Of a stretch of 64,000 nucleotides of DNA, positions 26,341 to 38,530 are shown one piece after another. Below the pieces are notes generated by a model. The model saw only the letters and a list, made by a program, of their open reading frames with translations, ran no database searches and was not told the origin of the DNA. The stretch spans positions 2,976,001-3,040,000 of the forward strand of contig JALPQD010000225.1 of assembly GCA_023101885.1 (NCBI GenBank). Reading direction: 5' to 3'. The stretch comes from Typhlomys cinereus. Taxonomy: Eukaryota; Chordata; Mammalia; Rodentia; Platacanthomyidae. The translations under genes and the position numbers were made by a program. Each line of letters starts with the position of its first letter. Within the stretch, counting starts at the first letter, position 1.

Positions 26341-27279
26341 AACGAATATAACTTGCTTTAATTGGAGTGAATGTCAGTAGAGACCAGGCAATAAGAAAGG
26401 ATCCATGAGAGGTAGCGGGGGAAGCCTGCAGCGGAGTTACTGAAACACATGTAATTTAGAGGAGGAAAGGGTTAAATGAAATAGATAAGGGGTGAGAAGT
26501 TTGGAGGGAGGGTCAATGAAAATTAAGGATGTACAGAAAAGCCAAATATTTTTATAAGTTAACTAAAACTGAGTTAAAAGAATACGAGAGCCTTTTGGGC
26601 TCGCAGCTAGGGGCTTCCCTAGCTCTGGGGCACCAGCAGACAACAGTGGATCACATTTCCTCCCTGGGGTCACGTGAACCTCCAAGACTTTATCATAGTC
26701 CACATGCACCACGAACCTGCGACCAGAGCACCAGCACTTTGTTGTTAAAGACCCTGAAGAGCCTTCCATAAACAGAAGGGAATCTTCACATCCAACCCTT
26801 TTCACTTTCTCATCTCACTTAACAGTCACCTCTTCTTCAGACACCCAAAACTTCAGACACCCACCCCTTAAGGAATTACCTATTCACCCTCACAACCTGA
26901 AAGGAATTAATAGCTGCCATAGTACTCTAACCTCTAACCCATGATTACTAAATCCACCCTATTTCATAATATAGAGCTGATCTAATACTAATAACATTAC
27001 CAAACTACAAAAAACAACCCTTGACACCCAATCCCAAACATGTAGGCAAATCTAGACCTAACCTCTGTTAGGTTACCCCCAGAACGAGAGTAGGGCCTTC
27101 ACATTTCTTTTGATAGCATATCACCTCACCCATGAAATAGTACCAAAGAACCTGAGACCTTAAACACTTAAATAAACAGCAGCAATAATGGTCCAAATGC
27201 AGCAATTCTGTCTGACTCATAGAAAGAGTCTAGAAATCAAGAACAAAATGAACAACACACCACAAATCCACAATAAACA
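26341..27279. other. Unclassified sequence, partly C- and A-rich
   Basis: 26341-26800 has moderate GC and no clear family. 26820-27240 is strikingly poor in G on the plus strand, which suggests a strand-asymmetric origin, but no known element was recognised. No coding frame was accepted. Confidence 0.35.
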
Positions 27280-29157
27280 AAAAATCTAAATTAATAAAAT
27301 TAGAGGTGAAATGGAGTCATTACAACTGACGTGAAGGAAACTCAGAGAATCATAAAATCACGCTTCAAAATTTATTCTCTACAAAGTTTGACAATTAGAA
27401 AGAAATGAATGAATTTCTTAATATACACAACTTACCAAAATTCAATCATGATGAATTGAATTATTTATACAGTCCTATAACACGTGATGAAAATAAAGTA
27501 GTGATTACAAATCTCCCCACCAAAAAAAGTCCAGGTGCAGATGGATTCAGTGTAGAATTCTACCAAACATCTGAACAACAACTAACAATGTTACTCCTTA
27601 AACCATTCCATAAAATAGCAAGGGAGGAACACTCCCCAATTCTTTCTATGAAGCTAATACTATACTAATCCCAAAACCAAATAAAAAAATAAAACTATGG
27701 GCCAATCTCATTAATGAACACAGATGTAAAGATCCTCAAAAAAAATTTAGCAAACTGGATTAAAAAAACATATCAAAATAAGCATCCACTATGATCAAGT
27801 AGGATTTATTCCAGGTACACAAGGTTGGTCCACCATATGGAAATCAATAAATATAGTCCATCATATAAACAATTCCAAGGAACAAGATCACATCATTCTC
27901 TCAATAATAAAGAAAAAGCTTTTGAGAAGATCCAGCATCCCTTTATGATCAAAGTCCTGGAAACAATTGGAATGGAAGAAACACATATCAATATAATAAA
28001 GACCATATACAAGAAGCTTATAAAAAGAATCATTCTAACTGGTGAAAAACTTGAAGCATTCTCTCTCTGATCAGGAACTAGGCAAGCGTGTCCACTCTCA
28101 CCACTTTTATTCAATATCATACTGGAGTCTTAGCTAAGGCTATTACACAAGAGAAGGAAATAAAAGGCTGACAAACAGGAAAAAGTTATTTCTATTTTCA
28201 GATGACATGATCCTTTATCTGAAAGATCCCAAAAATATCCACCAGGAACTCCTGGAACTAATACATAAGTTCAGCAGAGTGGTAAGATACAAAGTCAATG
28301 TTCAAAAATCAATGGCTTTCTGCATCAAAGATGAAAAAAGTGAAAAAGTCCTAAAAGAAACAATTCTATTTACCATAGCCCCTAAGAAAAATGAAATGCC
28401 TTGGAATAAATGTAACCAAGAAATTGAGAAACCTATACAATAAAAATTTTAAAACCCTAAAGAAAGAGATTTCAGAAGACAACAGAGGGTCTTTGGAAGA
28501 CTTCCCATGCTCCTGGACCAGTAGAATTAGCAACATAACAATGACCATCCTACCAAGAGCAATATACAGATTCAATGCTGTACCAAATGAAATTTCAAGA
28601 CATTTCTTCACAGACATTGAAAAGCAATCTCAAAATTCATATGGAAGCACAATAGGCCCAGGATAGCTAAAGTAATCCTGAGTAATAAAAACTATGCAGG
28701 AGAGTCATGTAACCAGACCTTAATCTATACTATAGTATAGCAATCCATAGCAATAAAGAGAGTGTGGTACTGGCTCCAAAATAGACACATAGATCAATGG
28801 ATAAGGGTTGAAGACCCTGAAATAAGCACCTATATTTACAGTCATCTGATTTTTGACATAGGGGTTCACAAAACACAATGCAAAAGACAGTATCTTCAAC
28901 AAATAATTCTGGCAAAACTGGATATCCATATGCAGACAATTGAAACTGGACCCATACTTGTCACCATGCACAAAAATCAACTCCAAATGGATCAATACCT
29001 TAATATTAGGCCAGAGACTATAAAAATCCTAGAAGAAAGACTACATGATTCACTGGAATTGATGGGCCTAGGACAATACTTTTCTAAACATGAACTCAAT
29101 AGCTCAAAAAATAGAACAAATCATGGAATCTAAGGGGATTAAAAAGGTTCTGTTCAG

Positions 29158-30829
29158 AAACTAAACTCCAAGGAAAACAATGCCCAATTAAAAAATGGGC
29201 CCTGGAACTTCAAAGAAACTTTACCAGGGATGACATTAAAAATGTCTAAACAAATATCTTTAAAAAAATGCTCCACTTCCTTAGCCAATCAGGGAAATGC
29301 AAATCAAAACTAGTCCCTGAATATCATCTCACACCCGGTCGGTATGGCAAAAATCCACAATACAAACAACACCAAATGCTGGAGAGGATGTGGAGAGAGG
29401 GGAACTCTGCTACATTGCTGGTGGGAATGCAGGCTCATACAGCCATTCTGGCGAGCCATCTGGAGATCCTTAAAGAAGTTAAAGATTGAAATGCCATATG
29501 ACCCTGCTATCCCACTTTTGGAAATAACCCCCCATGCAGCAGAGGTTCACCTCGATAGCACAAGCACGACCATGTTCATAGCAGCACTGTTTACAATAGC
29601 AAAGTCATGGAATCAACCCAAATGTCCAACAGTTGACGAGTGGATAAGGAAACTGTGGTACATCTATACAATGGAGTACTACTCAGCCATCAAAAATGAT
29701 GAATTACTGGAATTTGTCGGGAAATGGATGTCATTAGAAACAATTATATTAAGTGAAGTATTCCAAACCCAGAAAATTAAGTACTGTATGTACTCCCTAA
29801 TAGGTGGCTCCTAGTACCAAACTCACCCAGCCCACATTGAGACACTCAAAGGTAAACCTATGTAATACAGTAATTGCAAGGATTATGAACAGGAGGGATG
29901 GGGTTGGAGGGCCACACCAGAATCAAAGAGAGAGGGGACCATGTTACAGCGGAGAAAATAGGCTTCCATCAAGGAATGCAAGTAAGTAATGTGACACCCA
30001 GTTCAGTTCCTGATCATTTACAACTGAGGGGGTATGATCTCACCAGAAGGGGAGGGCATATAGTCCGGCAGATAAAAAGTAATCATTTTGCAAATGGGTG
30101 ATTCACCCCTCCCTCACTGAGGTTTCCTACTTTTATGACATCTACCCTTGAATGTGCTATTATAACAAGACTCCAGTTTAACAGCTTTTTGTCTCTGGCC
30201 AGGGGGTGACATACAGTGCCCATCAGGATGGAGTGAAGGGCATTGCAGGAGCAGCAAAACTGCAAAAGAAAATCAACAAACCACAATCCAGAACTTCAGA
30301 GACTCTATATCAACCACATAGAACTAGGCCAGACTAATCTCTCCCCATCCTGAAGCTCAGGGACATTTGCGGAAGAGGGGGCGGTAAGATTGTAAGAGCA
30401 AAAGGATGGGAGGAGTAATGATTTGCAAGATACTCCACACAAGTTAGGGCCAAAGCAATCATAATAGGACTTTGCATGCCCTGCGCAATGTCCAACACAC
30501 TATTGACCTCACAAAGTCTAGCATCTGCTAAAGGCACCAAGATCCTTGGAGGCAAGGGATTGACAGCCACAGTAGTGTTCTTATGCTTAAGGGGAATGCG
30601 GGAAAGGGTTCAGGGAAATGCCACTGGGTCCTTGTACATCATCAGAGAGGAGGACCCAGGGGAGAGTCAGGCATACACAATAAAGGACTCTCTGGGAATT
30701 GGGGGGGAGGCACTGGGGGATGGGAAGGAGGGGAGGAGGAGCAGGGAGTTCGGGGGGAGGAGGAGGGAGGGAGGGAACTAGTCTACCTATTACATATTTG
30801 TATGAGTGGAAATAATAAAAAATGTATAA
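29158..30829 (+). mobile_element. 5'-truncated L1 (ORF2 end plus 3' UTR) nested in the old L1
   Basis: Starts in the ORF2 C-terminal part (aaactccaaggaaaacaatg), carries the Cys/His-rich end and [13 protein letters not shown], then a 3' UTR with the G-rich tract at 30690-30780 and a tail ending aatgtataaaa. A 17-bp duplication with one mismatch is at 29141-29157 (aaaaaggttctgttcag) and 30830-30846 (aaaaagtttctgttcag). Confidence 0.9.
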
Positions 30830-31284
30830 AAAAAGTTTCTGTTCAGCTAAAGATCTTGTCAATTGAGCAAAAAGACAGCCTGCAGAATGAGAGAAAATCT
30901 TTACTAACTACTTTACTGATAGAGGACTAATATCCAGAGCGTACAAAGAACTCAAAAAATCAAACACCAAGAAGAAAATCAGCCCAATTAGAAAGTGGGC
31001 CATGGAATTTAAAAGAAATTTTTCCCACAAAGATATAGAAATGTCAAACAAATACCTTAAAAAAAATGTTCCACCTCCCTACCCATAAAGGAAATTCAAG
31101 TCAAAACTACCCTGAGATAACATCTCACATCTGTCATAAGGGAAAAAATCCAAAGGACATGCCACAACACACGCCTGAAAGAATGTGGGGAGAAGGGAAT
31201 CTTCATACATTGCTGATAGGAATGCAGACTTAGACAACCACTATGGCGATCGCTATAGTGGTGCCTAGAAAAGTTAAAAATTGA

Positions 31285-32820
31285 GGGGCTGGACATCAAA
31301 AATGATGAATTACTGGAATTTGCCGGGAAATGGATGTCATTAGAAACAATTATATTAAGTGAAGTATCCCAGACCCAGAAAATTAAGCGCCGTATGTACT
31401 CCCTAATAGGTGGCTCCTAATACCAAACCCACCCAGCCCATCTTGAGACACTCATAGGTAAATCTATGTACTACCTACAGTAATTGCAAGGATTATGAAC
31501 AGGAGGGATGGGGCTGGAGGGCCACACCAGACACAAGGAGAGAAGTGACCATGTTACAGTAGAGAAAATAGGCCTCCATCAAGGACTGCAAGAAAGTAAT
31601 GTGATACCTAGTTAAGTTCACAATTTGTTCCTGATCATTTACAACTAAGGGGGTATGAACTCACCAGAAGGGGAGGGCATATAGTCCAGCAGATTAAAAA
31701 GTAACCATTTTGCAAATGGGTGATTGACCCCTCCCATTGCCAAATGCCATATGACCCTGAGATTCCACTTTTGGGTATAAGTATTTCATCTACCCTTGAA
31801 TGTGCTCTTATAATAAGACTCCAGTTTAACAGCTTTCTGTCTCTGGCCAGGGGTGACATACAGTGCCCATCACGATGGAATGAAGGGCATTGCAGGAGCA
31901 ACAAAACTGCAAAAGAAAATCAACGAACCACAATCCAGAACTTCAGTGACTCTATATCAACCACCTAGAATTAGGCCAGACTAATCTCTCCCCATCCTGA
32001 AGCTCAGGGACATTAGCGGAAGAGGGGGTGGGAAGAGTGTAAGAGCAAAAGGATGGGAGGAGCAATGATTTGCAAGATACTCCACACAAGTTAGGGCCGA
32101 AGCAATCATAATTGGACATTGCATGCCCGGCGCAGTGTCCAACACACTATTGACCTCACAAAGTCTAGCATCTGCTAAAGGCACCAAGATCCTTGGAGGC
32201 AAGGGATTGACAGCCATAGTAGTGTTCCTATGCTTAAGGGGAACACAGGAAAGGGTTCAGGGAAATGCCGCTGGTCCTTGTACATCATCGGAGAGAAGGC
32301 CCAGAGGAGAGTCAGGCATGCACAAGGAAGGACTCTGGGAATTGGGGCGGGAGGCACGGGGGATGGGGCGGGAGGGGTGAGGGGAGGGAGAGCAGGGGGT
32401 TCGGGGGGGAGGAGGAGGAGGGACGAACTGGTGTACCTTATTAAGTTTGTATGAAGCTGAAAATACTAATAAAAAAGGTATTTAAATTTTTTAAAAAATT
32501 GAGGGGCTGGAGAGGTGGCTCGGGGGTTAAGCCTCTCCGCTGCAGCGGAAGGGTCCTGAGTTCGGATCCTAGACCCCACGTATGACGCCAGAGGAAAACG
32601 GTGGCCTGCGGGTCTGGTCCTGGTAGTGCCAGAGCATGGGAATCCTGGGCAGAGTAAACCAGGAGGAAGATTGAAGTGGTCCATGGTGGTGTCCCGAATT
32701 CGCCCATGGTTCTACACACAAAACACACACACACACAAAACACACACACACACACACACATACAACGCGCACACAACACACAAGTAAATAAAAAAAATAA
32801 AATACAATTTTAAAAAAGTT
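31285..32820 (+). mobile_element. Young B2-superfamily SINE, split by an L1 insertion
   Basis: The first bases of the SINE (ggggctgga) lie at 31285-31293 in the old L1. After an L1 insertion the SINE restarts from its first base at 32504 and runs to about 32820. Features: A box in ggtggctcgggggttaagcc, B box in cctgagttcggatcc, CpG-rich body, (CA)n with AACA interruptions, A-rich tail. Confidence 0.85.
31294..32494 (+). mobile_element. 5'-truncated L1 3' end inserted in a SINE head
   Basis: Begins at the last few dozen ORF2 codons (catcaaaaatgatgaattac) and runs through the 3' UTR with its G-rich tract (32335-32425) to aagtttgtatgaagctgaaa and an A-rich tail. A perfect 18-bp duplication aaaaattgaggggctgga, at 31276-31293 and 32495-32512, includes the first SINE bases, so the SINE was there first. 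An odd 51-bp patch lies at 31737-31787. Confidence 0.9.
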
Positions 32821-32821
32821 T

Positions 32822-33984
32822 AAAATGAATGATTGCTAGAATTTGCTGGGAATGGTGTCATTAGAAACAATTATATTATAGTGAAGTATCCCAGACCCAG
32901 AAAATTAAGTGCCGTATGTACTCCCTAATAGGTGGCTCCTAGTACCAAACTCACCCAGCCCACATTGAGACACTCAAAGGTAAACCTATGTAATACAGTA
33001 ATTGCAAGGATTATGCACAGGAGGGATGGGGTTGGAGGGCCACACCAGACACAAGGAGAGAGGGAACCATGTTCCAGCAGAGAAAATAGGCCTCCAAGGA
33101 ATGCAAGTAAGTAATGTGACACCTGGTTAAGTTCACAGACGTTCGTTCCTGATCATGTACAACTGAGGGGGTATGATCTCACTAGAAGGGGAGGGCATAT
33201 AGTCTGGCAGATGAAAGGTGATTATTTTGCAAATGGGTAATTGACCCCTCCCTCACCGAGGTTTCCTGCTTTTATTACATCTACCCTTGAATGTGCTATT
33301 ATAACAAGACTCCAGTTTAACAGCTTTTTTTCTCTGACCAGGGGGTGACATACAGTGCCCATCAGGATGGAGTGAAGGGCATTGCAGGAGCAGCAAAACT
33401 GCAAAAGAAAATCAACAAATCACAATCCAGAACTTCAGAGACTCTATATCAACCACATAGAACTAGGCCAGCCTAATCTCCCCCCCATCCTGAAGCCAGG
33501 GATATTTGTGGAAGTGGGGGCGGTAAGATTGTAAGAGCAAAAGGATGGGAGGAGCAATGATTTGCAAGATTCTCCACACTAGTTAGGGCTGAAGCAATCA
33601 TAATAGGACTTTGCATGCCCTGCGCAATGTCCAACACACTATTGACTAGCATCGGCTAAAGGCACCAAGATCCTTGGAGGCAAGGGATTGATAGTCACAG
33701 TAGTGTTCCTATGCTTAAGGGGAACACGAGAAAGGGTTCAGGGAAATGCCACTGGGTCCTTGTACATCATCGGAGAGGAGGACCAAGAGGAGAGTTAGGC
33801 ATACACAATAAAGGACTCTCTGGGAATTGGGGGGGAGGCACTGGGAAATGGGGAGGGAGGGAGTGGGAGCAAGAGGTTCGGGGGGAGGAGGAGGGGGGAG
33901 GGAACTGGTCTACCTATTAAGTTTGTATGAGCGGAAATAATAATAAAAATGTTAAAAAAAATTTTTTTAAATGTATTAAAAAAA
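32822..33984 (+). mobile_element. 5'-truncated L1 3' end at the right edge of the SINE
   Basis: Begins aatgattgctagaatttgct (ORF2 end with small indels), then 3' UTR with the G-rich tract at 33820-33905, aagtttgtatgagcggaaat and an A/T-rich tail. Similar flanks (aaaaaagtttaaaatga before and aaaaagttaaaaattga after) suggest a diverged target duplication in the site the SINE also used. Confidence 0.75.
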
Positions 33985-35351
33985 AGTTAAAAATTGAAAT
34001 GCCACATGACCCTGCTATAACACTGCTGGGAATATCTCAAAAAAAAAATTCATCATACTATAGTACCACATGTATGTCTATGTTCATTTGCAGCACTATT
34101 CACAATACAAAGTCATGGAATCAACCTAGATGTCTCACAGTTGGCAAATGGATAATGAAAATGTGGCATATATACACGATGGAATACTACACAGCTATCA
34201 AAAAATGAATTAATGAAATTTGCTGCTAAATGGATGGAGCCAAAAAAATTATATTGAGTGAAGTATCCCAAGCACAGAATATCAGATATCGCATGTTCTC
34301 CCTTATAAGTGGGACCTAATTCCAAGGGCTCTTAATGACATACTCAAAGGAAAATCTTACAACCATGAAGGATTCGAAATAAGAAGGTAGGGCAAAAAAG
34401 ACCCAAAGAGAATGAAAACAAAGAAAAAGTTCAATAGAGAAATAAGGCCACCATGAAGAAAGATCTATATATCTATAATAATGAGATATCTTGTCTAATC
34501 CACAGTTATCCTCCTGTCATGTGTTCCCCATCATAGAGGGAGGGTTAGTGATTAGCTGACAGCCAAATGATGTCCTGGAGGTTGACCCCACCCACTACTG
34601 TGCCCTACTTCTGAGTCTCTCTCCCCTTCAAGCCTTCTCTTATATAAAGGCCTCTCTTTAACAGTTTCTGTATTGTGGGATAGGAGAGGATCTCCACACC
34701 CAGATAGGATGCAGCCTTCTGCAGTGCAAAACAGCAAAATGGACAGCAACAAACAACCTGAATACAGAACACTGGCAACCCTACAATGATCGTCTGGAAC
34801 CAGGCCGGCAAAATCCTCCCTATCAGAAGGCTCAGGGAACATTGCAAAAGAGAGGGCAGAAAGACTGTAAGAGTCTAATGATGGAGAGTTCCATTGCTGA
34901 ACAGGTCACTCCACTCAAGATAGGGCAGCCAGGAACTCATGGGAGTGGGACTTGATTTCATCAGACTTGCACAGTGGTGGACATGTCAGCATGCCCCCAT
35001 GGACTGGCGTGGACCTCAGGAGGAATAGTTTCAGAAGTAGGAATCCTTAGGGGGAAGAGGTCAAACAGAAGTAGGGGAGTACCCATATCAGTGGGCCGCC
35101 CAAGGAAGGCCTCTCTGTCACAGAGGCCTGGACTCCCATGAGAGCAGAAGATACAGAGAAAATTCCAAGACCCATAAAACCAAAGGATGTGAGAATAGGA
35201 GGGAGTAGGTTTGGCCTATGTAGGTATGACAGGGAGGGTAGAATATGATGGGAACGGGAAGGAAACGGAGAGAAAAAGGAAGGGGTAAAAAGAGAGAGGC
35301 AAAGAGCGTGTATGTAAAAATGTTAATTTAATAAATTTATTAATTAAAAAA

Positions 35352-35711
35352 TGTTGGGCCCACCCAGGATTTGCCCCAGGGCATGGCAGAGCACATGGGA
35401 CTAAAGATGGCGCTGAGGGCAAGGGTCTTGGGTATAACCTGATCACTTCACAGACAGCCCTAATTGGTTTTCAGGTATCTACCTGCCCCCTGTGCTGAGT
35501 GACATTGAACTTGACCATTAGCACCTGTAGGATGTCTTGACCTTGTGATACAATTGGATGCCTGTTTCGCACCTTGGTGGCCTTTGTCTATAAAAGTTCC
35601 TTTTCTCCCCCCAATAAACTGATATCTGCTTCTGACAATCTCCACGTCCTGTGCTGTGTCTCTGGGGGTAAAGGCGGAGGTGGGGACGGCTGGAACCTGC
35701 TTTCATCACAG
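35352..35711 (+). mobile_element. Solo LTR, ERVK/IAP-like (class II)
   Basis: Starts TGTTGGGCCC right after the old L1 tail and ends near ctttcatcaca. It contains aagatggcgctgagg (an IAP-like motif), a TATA-like tctataaaagttcc at about 35588, AATAAA in ccaataaactgatatctg at about 35615, then a short U5-like stretch with gtcctgtgctgtgtctctgg. No internal retroviral genes flank it. A matching 6-bp duplication was not found, so one edge may be altered. Confidence 0.65.
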
Positions 35712-35828
35712 CCAGCAGCTGTGTGTTTGAGTGAGAGGAGGTTGAAGAGAGGTGGGTCATGATGGTCCCAGAAATTGTAGGTTTCAAACCACAATCTCAG
35801 TGCCAAGTGGAAGATTCATTTCTGGGCA

Positions 35829-36530
35829 TTGTCAGCCAGGGAGTCCCCAGGTGCTCCCCCCAAAAATTCATGTCATTGGCATTGCTTTGGATGTCGACCT
35901 AAACTGAATGATAAGACCCTGTTTCTAAAGACACCACATACTGTGGATGCAGGACACAGAGAACCCAGTCTGAATCTGAGCTGTGTGCTTACTCCTGCTG
36001 GCTCGCATCCACAATGCCTACAATTGGTAGCAGGCCATTAGGGAAGAAAAGTCATCAACAATCACACTTGACTGTAAATCCTGCTTGCTGGGACACTGAC
36101 ATAACTGACAAAATATGTCCATAGGTGCAGTATTGGCAAGAATGTTTTGGGGTGACCAACTGCTTCCTGATTAGATCAGAAAACCACTACATGGGGAGGG
36201 GGATACATGCCTGGTACTATAAAACTGGTCAGAAAACTATGGCTCGGGAGGTTACATTGATAAGGGGGAATCTACAACTAATGCTGTGCCAGATGAATGC
36301 TGAGTTAAACTGATGTCTAAGTATTTGTTTACACCCGTTGACTACTGCAGCTCTTAGTCTTGGCTAGACAAATCTTTTGGCAGTGGGCTTTAGTAAAAAC
36401 AAGGACCTATGACTGGTCAAAGTGCTGAGAATAAATGACTGCTGAGTGTTGGGCCCCAGATCGGACATCTGAGTCACCTTCTCTGAAATCTGGGTAATAT
36501 CATAAAAGAGGGGCTACAGGACTGTGAAAG
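35829..36530. other. Possible medium-reiterated repeat, unclassified
   Basis: Text such as gtgctccccccaaaaattca, ttttggggtgaccaactgct and gcctggtactataaaactgg resembles old rodent-specific repeats (RMER-type) from memory. No coding frame is credible. Confidence 0.3.
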
Positions 36531-36789
36531 CTGGAGGAAAGGAGAGAGGGGGCTGTGGCATTCTTTTGACTATGAAGTGGCTGTCACAGTCACAGATATA
36601 CATCAACTGTGACTGACTGAATGGTCCTGCAAGAAAAAAAGAAAAGAGAGGGAAGGATGAAAGAAGGGGAGGAAGAAAGGGGAGGAAGAAGGCTACCTTG
36701 GAAAAGAATGATGATGAAAGTAAAATGGGGAGAGGAAGGGTGAGAGAGAGGAAGAGTAAAGTGACCACAGTGCTTTACATGTACATGTT

Positions 36790-37330
36790 ATATATTATCA
36801 AAATTTGCAAAGCTAAAAAGACACAAATAAATCTGTAAACCATAGATTGAGAACTTTTCATGTTGAACAATTGGCAGCAAGCTAATATCAATATACAAGG
36901 AAGACCTAAAAATCACCAAACCAGTAACTAACCCAAAAATAATGAGCAAAAAATTTGAGCAAATATTTAACACATAGATAAATGTGCGCATTCATATATA
37001 GTCAAACAGCAAAGATGTTCAATATAATGCTGTCAATCAGGAAAATACAAATTAAAGCCATAAGAAGATTAAAAGACTAAAGTAAAAGATTATATGCCTG
37101 GAAATACTAAATGCTTGTAAAGATGTAGGATAACTGAACCTTCTGTATACTGATGTTGGAAGTGTTAAACAAAAACAGTAGTTTCTTCCTTAATAGTACA
37201 TAGGACTTAGGCTGTGAAGTTTTTACCTGTAGGTATTATCTAAAATAAATCTAAGTTTATCCACCAGATGACTTAGGTACTAAATTTCAAAGCAGTCTCA
37301 GTTAAAACACTCCAAATTCAGAAACAAGGT
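36790..37330 (+). mobile_element. Ancient L1 ORF2-end fragment
   Basis: Decayed text follows the end of L1 ORF2 (attggcagcaagctaatatc, caaacagcaaagatgttcaa, ggataactgaaccttctgta). Much more diverged than the other L1 copies. Confidence 0.45.
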
Positions 37331-37483
37331 TTGTATTAATCAACATGATAATAAAGTTTGGCATATTACACATGTTAATACTACCTAGCAAGATAAATAT
37401 GCAATTAATATATATAACTTAACAATTATGGCTCCAGAAAGAATCTGGAAGCTAGAATCCAGATGTAAGATTTATAAAAAATC

Positions 37484-38028
37484 GGAGACCCTACATTAAC
37501 CAGGCCAGCCTAATCTCTCCCCATCCTAAAGCTCAGGGAAATTTGCGGAAGAGGGGGTGGTAAGATTGTAAGAGCCTAAAGATGGGGAGGAGGAATGATA
37601 TGCAAGATACCCCACACAAGTTAGGGCTGAAGTAAGCATAGTAGGACTTTGCATGACCTGCACAATGACCGATGTAGCATTGACCCTCCAAAGTTTAGCA
37701 TGGATCACAGGCACTAGGATCCTTAGAAGCAAGGGATTAACAGCCACAATAGTGTTCCTGTACTAAAGGGGGACACAAGAAAGGGCTCTAGGAAATGCTA
37801 CTGAGTCCTTAAACCACATTAAAGTAGAGGACCCATAGGGAAGTTTGACATTCACACTAAAGGATGACCCAGGGATGGGGGGGAGAGGGAGCACTGGAGA
37901 AAGGGGGGGAAGGAAGGCGAAAAGGGAGGAGGGAGCAAGGAGGTCCAGGGAGGGGTGGAGGGAGGGAGAAGACCAGGGTACCTATTAAGTTTGTATGAGT
38001 GGAAAAAATAAAACAATTAATTTTAAAA
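37484..38028 (+). mobile_element. 5'-truncated L1 3' UTR with long target-site duplication
   Basis: Starts inside the L1 3' UTR (ggagaccctacattaaccag) and runs through the G-rich tract (37870-37975) to aagtttgtatgagtggaaaa and an A-rich tail. A 17-bp duplication with one mismatch: aagatttataaaaaatc at 37467-37483 and aagatttataagaaatc at 38029-38045. Confidence 0.9.
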
Positions 38029-38057
38029 AAGATTTATAAGAAATCAAACAATAGTCA

Positions 38058-38103
38058 GGTGTATACAGACAAGTACTCTACCACTGAGTTCCATCCCCAG
38101 ACC
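38058..38103 (-). mobile_element. ID-like SINE fragment, antisense
   Basis: The plus-strand text agtactctaccactgagttc followed by catccccag is the reverse complement of a tRNA-Ala-like ID head. Only about 45 bp. Confidence 0.45.
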
Positions 38104-38189
38104 CAGAAATAAACAGTCTACAGGAACAGAAGTCATTAGCCTTTGTCCTGCCCAAGTGTGAGAATTAGCTTCAGTGGTGAACTTGAAAA

Positions 38190-38530
38190 TTCAGAGCTAA
38201 GCCTTTAGGCACACCTATGAGGAAGAATCTAATTTTGAGGCAAGTCAGGAAAAGACTGTCTTAAGCACATGATGGATACATGAAGACCCAGCACAAAGTG
38301 AATGAGACTCTTCCCTGAAGAGAGAACTCATAGAAAGCTAGAAAGTAGTACTGGCTTTGCCTCCTCTACTTTTCACAGATACAGTATGACCGGTTCCCTT
38401 TGTTCCTAATGCTAGTAACTCTCCCGACATTATGATCAGCTGTAAACTGAAATCCTAAATTGAAATAAAAATCCACTCATTGTATTGGTATTATAGTGGA
38501 TCATTTGCATTCATTACAGCAATAGAAATA
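38190..38530 (+). mobile_element. Medium-reiterated repeat fragment (URR1/RMER-like)
   Basis: Resembles other copies here in acagtatgaccggttccctt, tgatcagctgtaaactgaaa and ttgaaataaaaatccactc. Diverged. Confidence 0.4.

Larger units (their letters stand above)
27280..35351 (+). mobile_element. Old L1 (ORF2 and 3' UTR) hosting nested insertions
   Basis: The host element continues through three pieces: 27280-29157 (region before and through the reverse transcriptase; KSPGADGFSVEFYQT and a decayed F-S-D-D core near 28198), 30847-31284 (ORF2 C-terminal part) and 33985-35351 (ORF2 end with a decayed MEYYTAIKK, then a long 3' UTR). The joins are co-linear, so everything between them arrived later. 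The tail ends in taataaatttattaattaaa. No frame is intact. Confidence 0.8.

Noticed and set aside
26820..27240. Nuclear copy of mitochondrial DNA
   Set aside because: Composition is suggestive, but no mitochondrial gene text was recognised, so it is kept only as a weak observation.
30583..30930. Gly/Glu-rich frames in the L1 3' UTR
   Set aside because: They come from the G-rich purine tract, which recurs in every young L1 copy and is non-coding.
32441..32781. 112-codon minus-strand Cys/Val-rich frame
   Set aside because: Translation of a SINE and its CA repeat in antisense.
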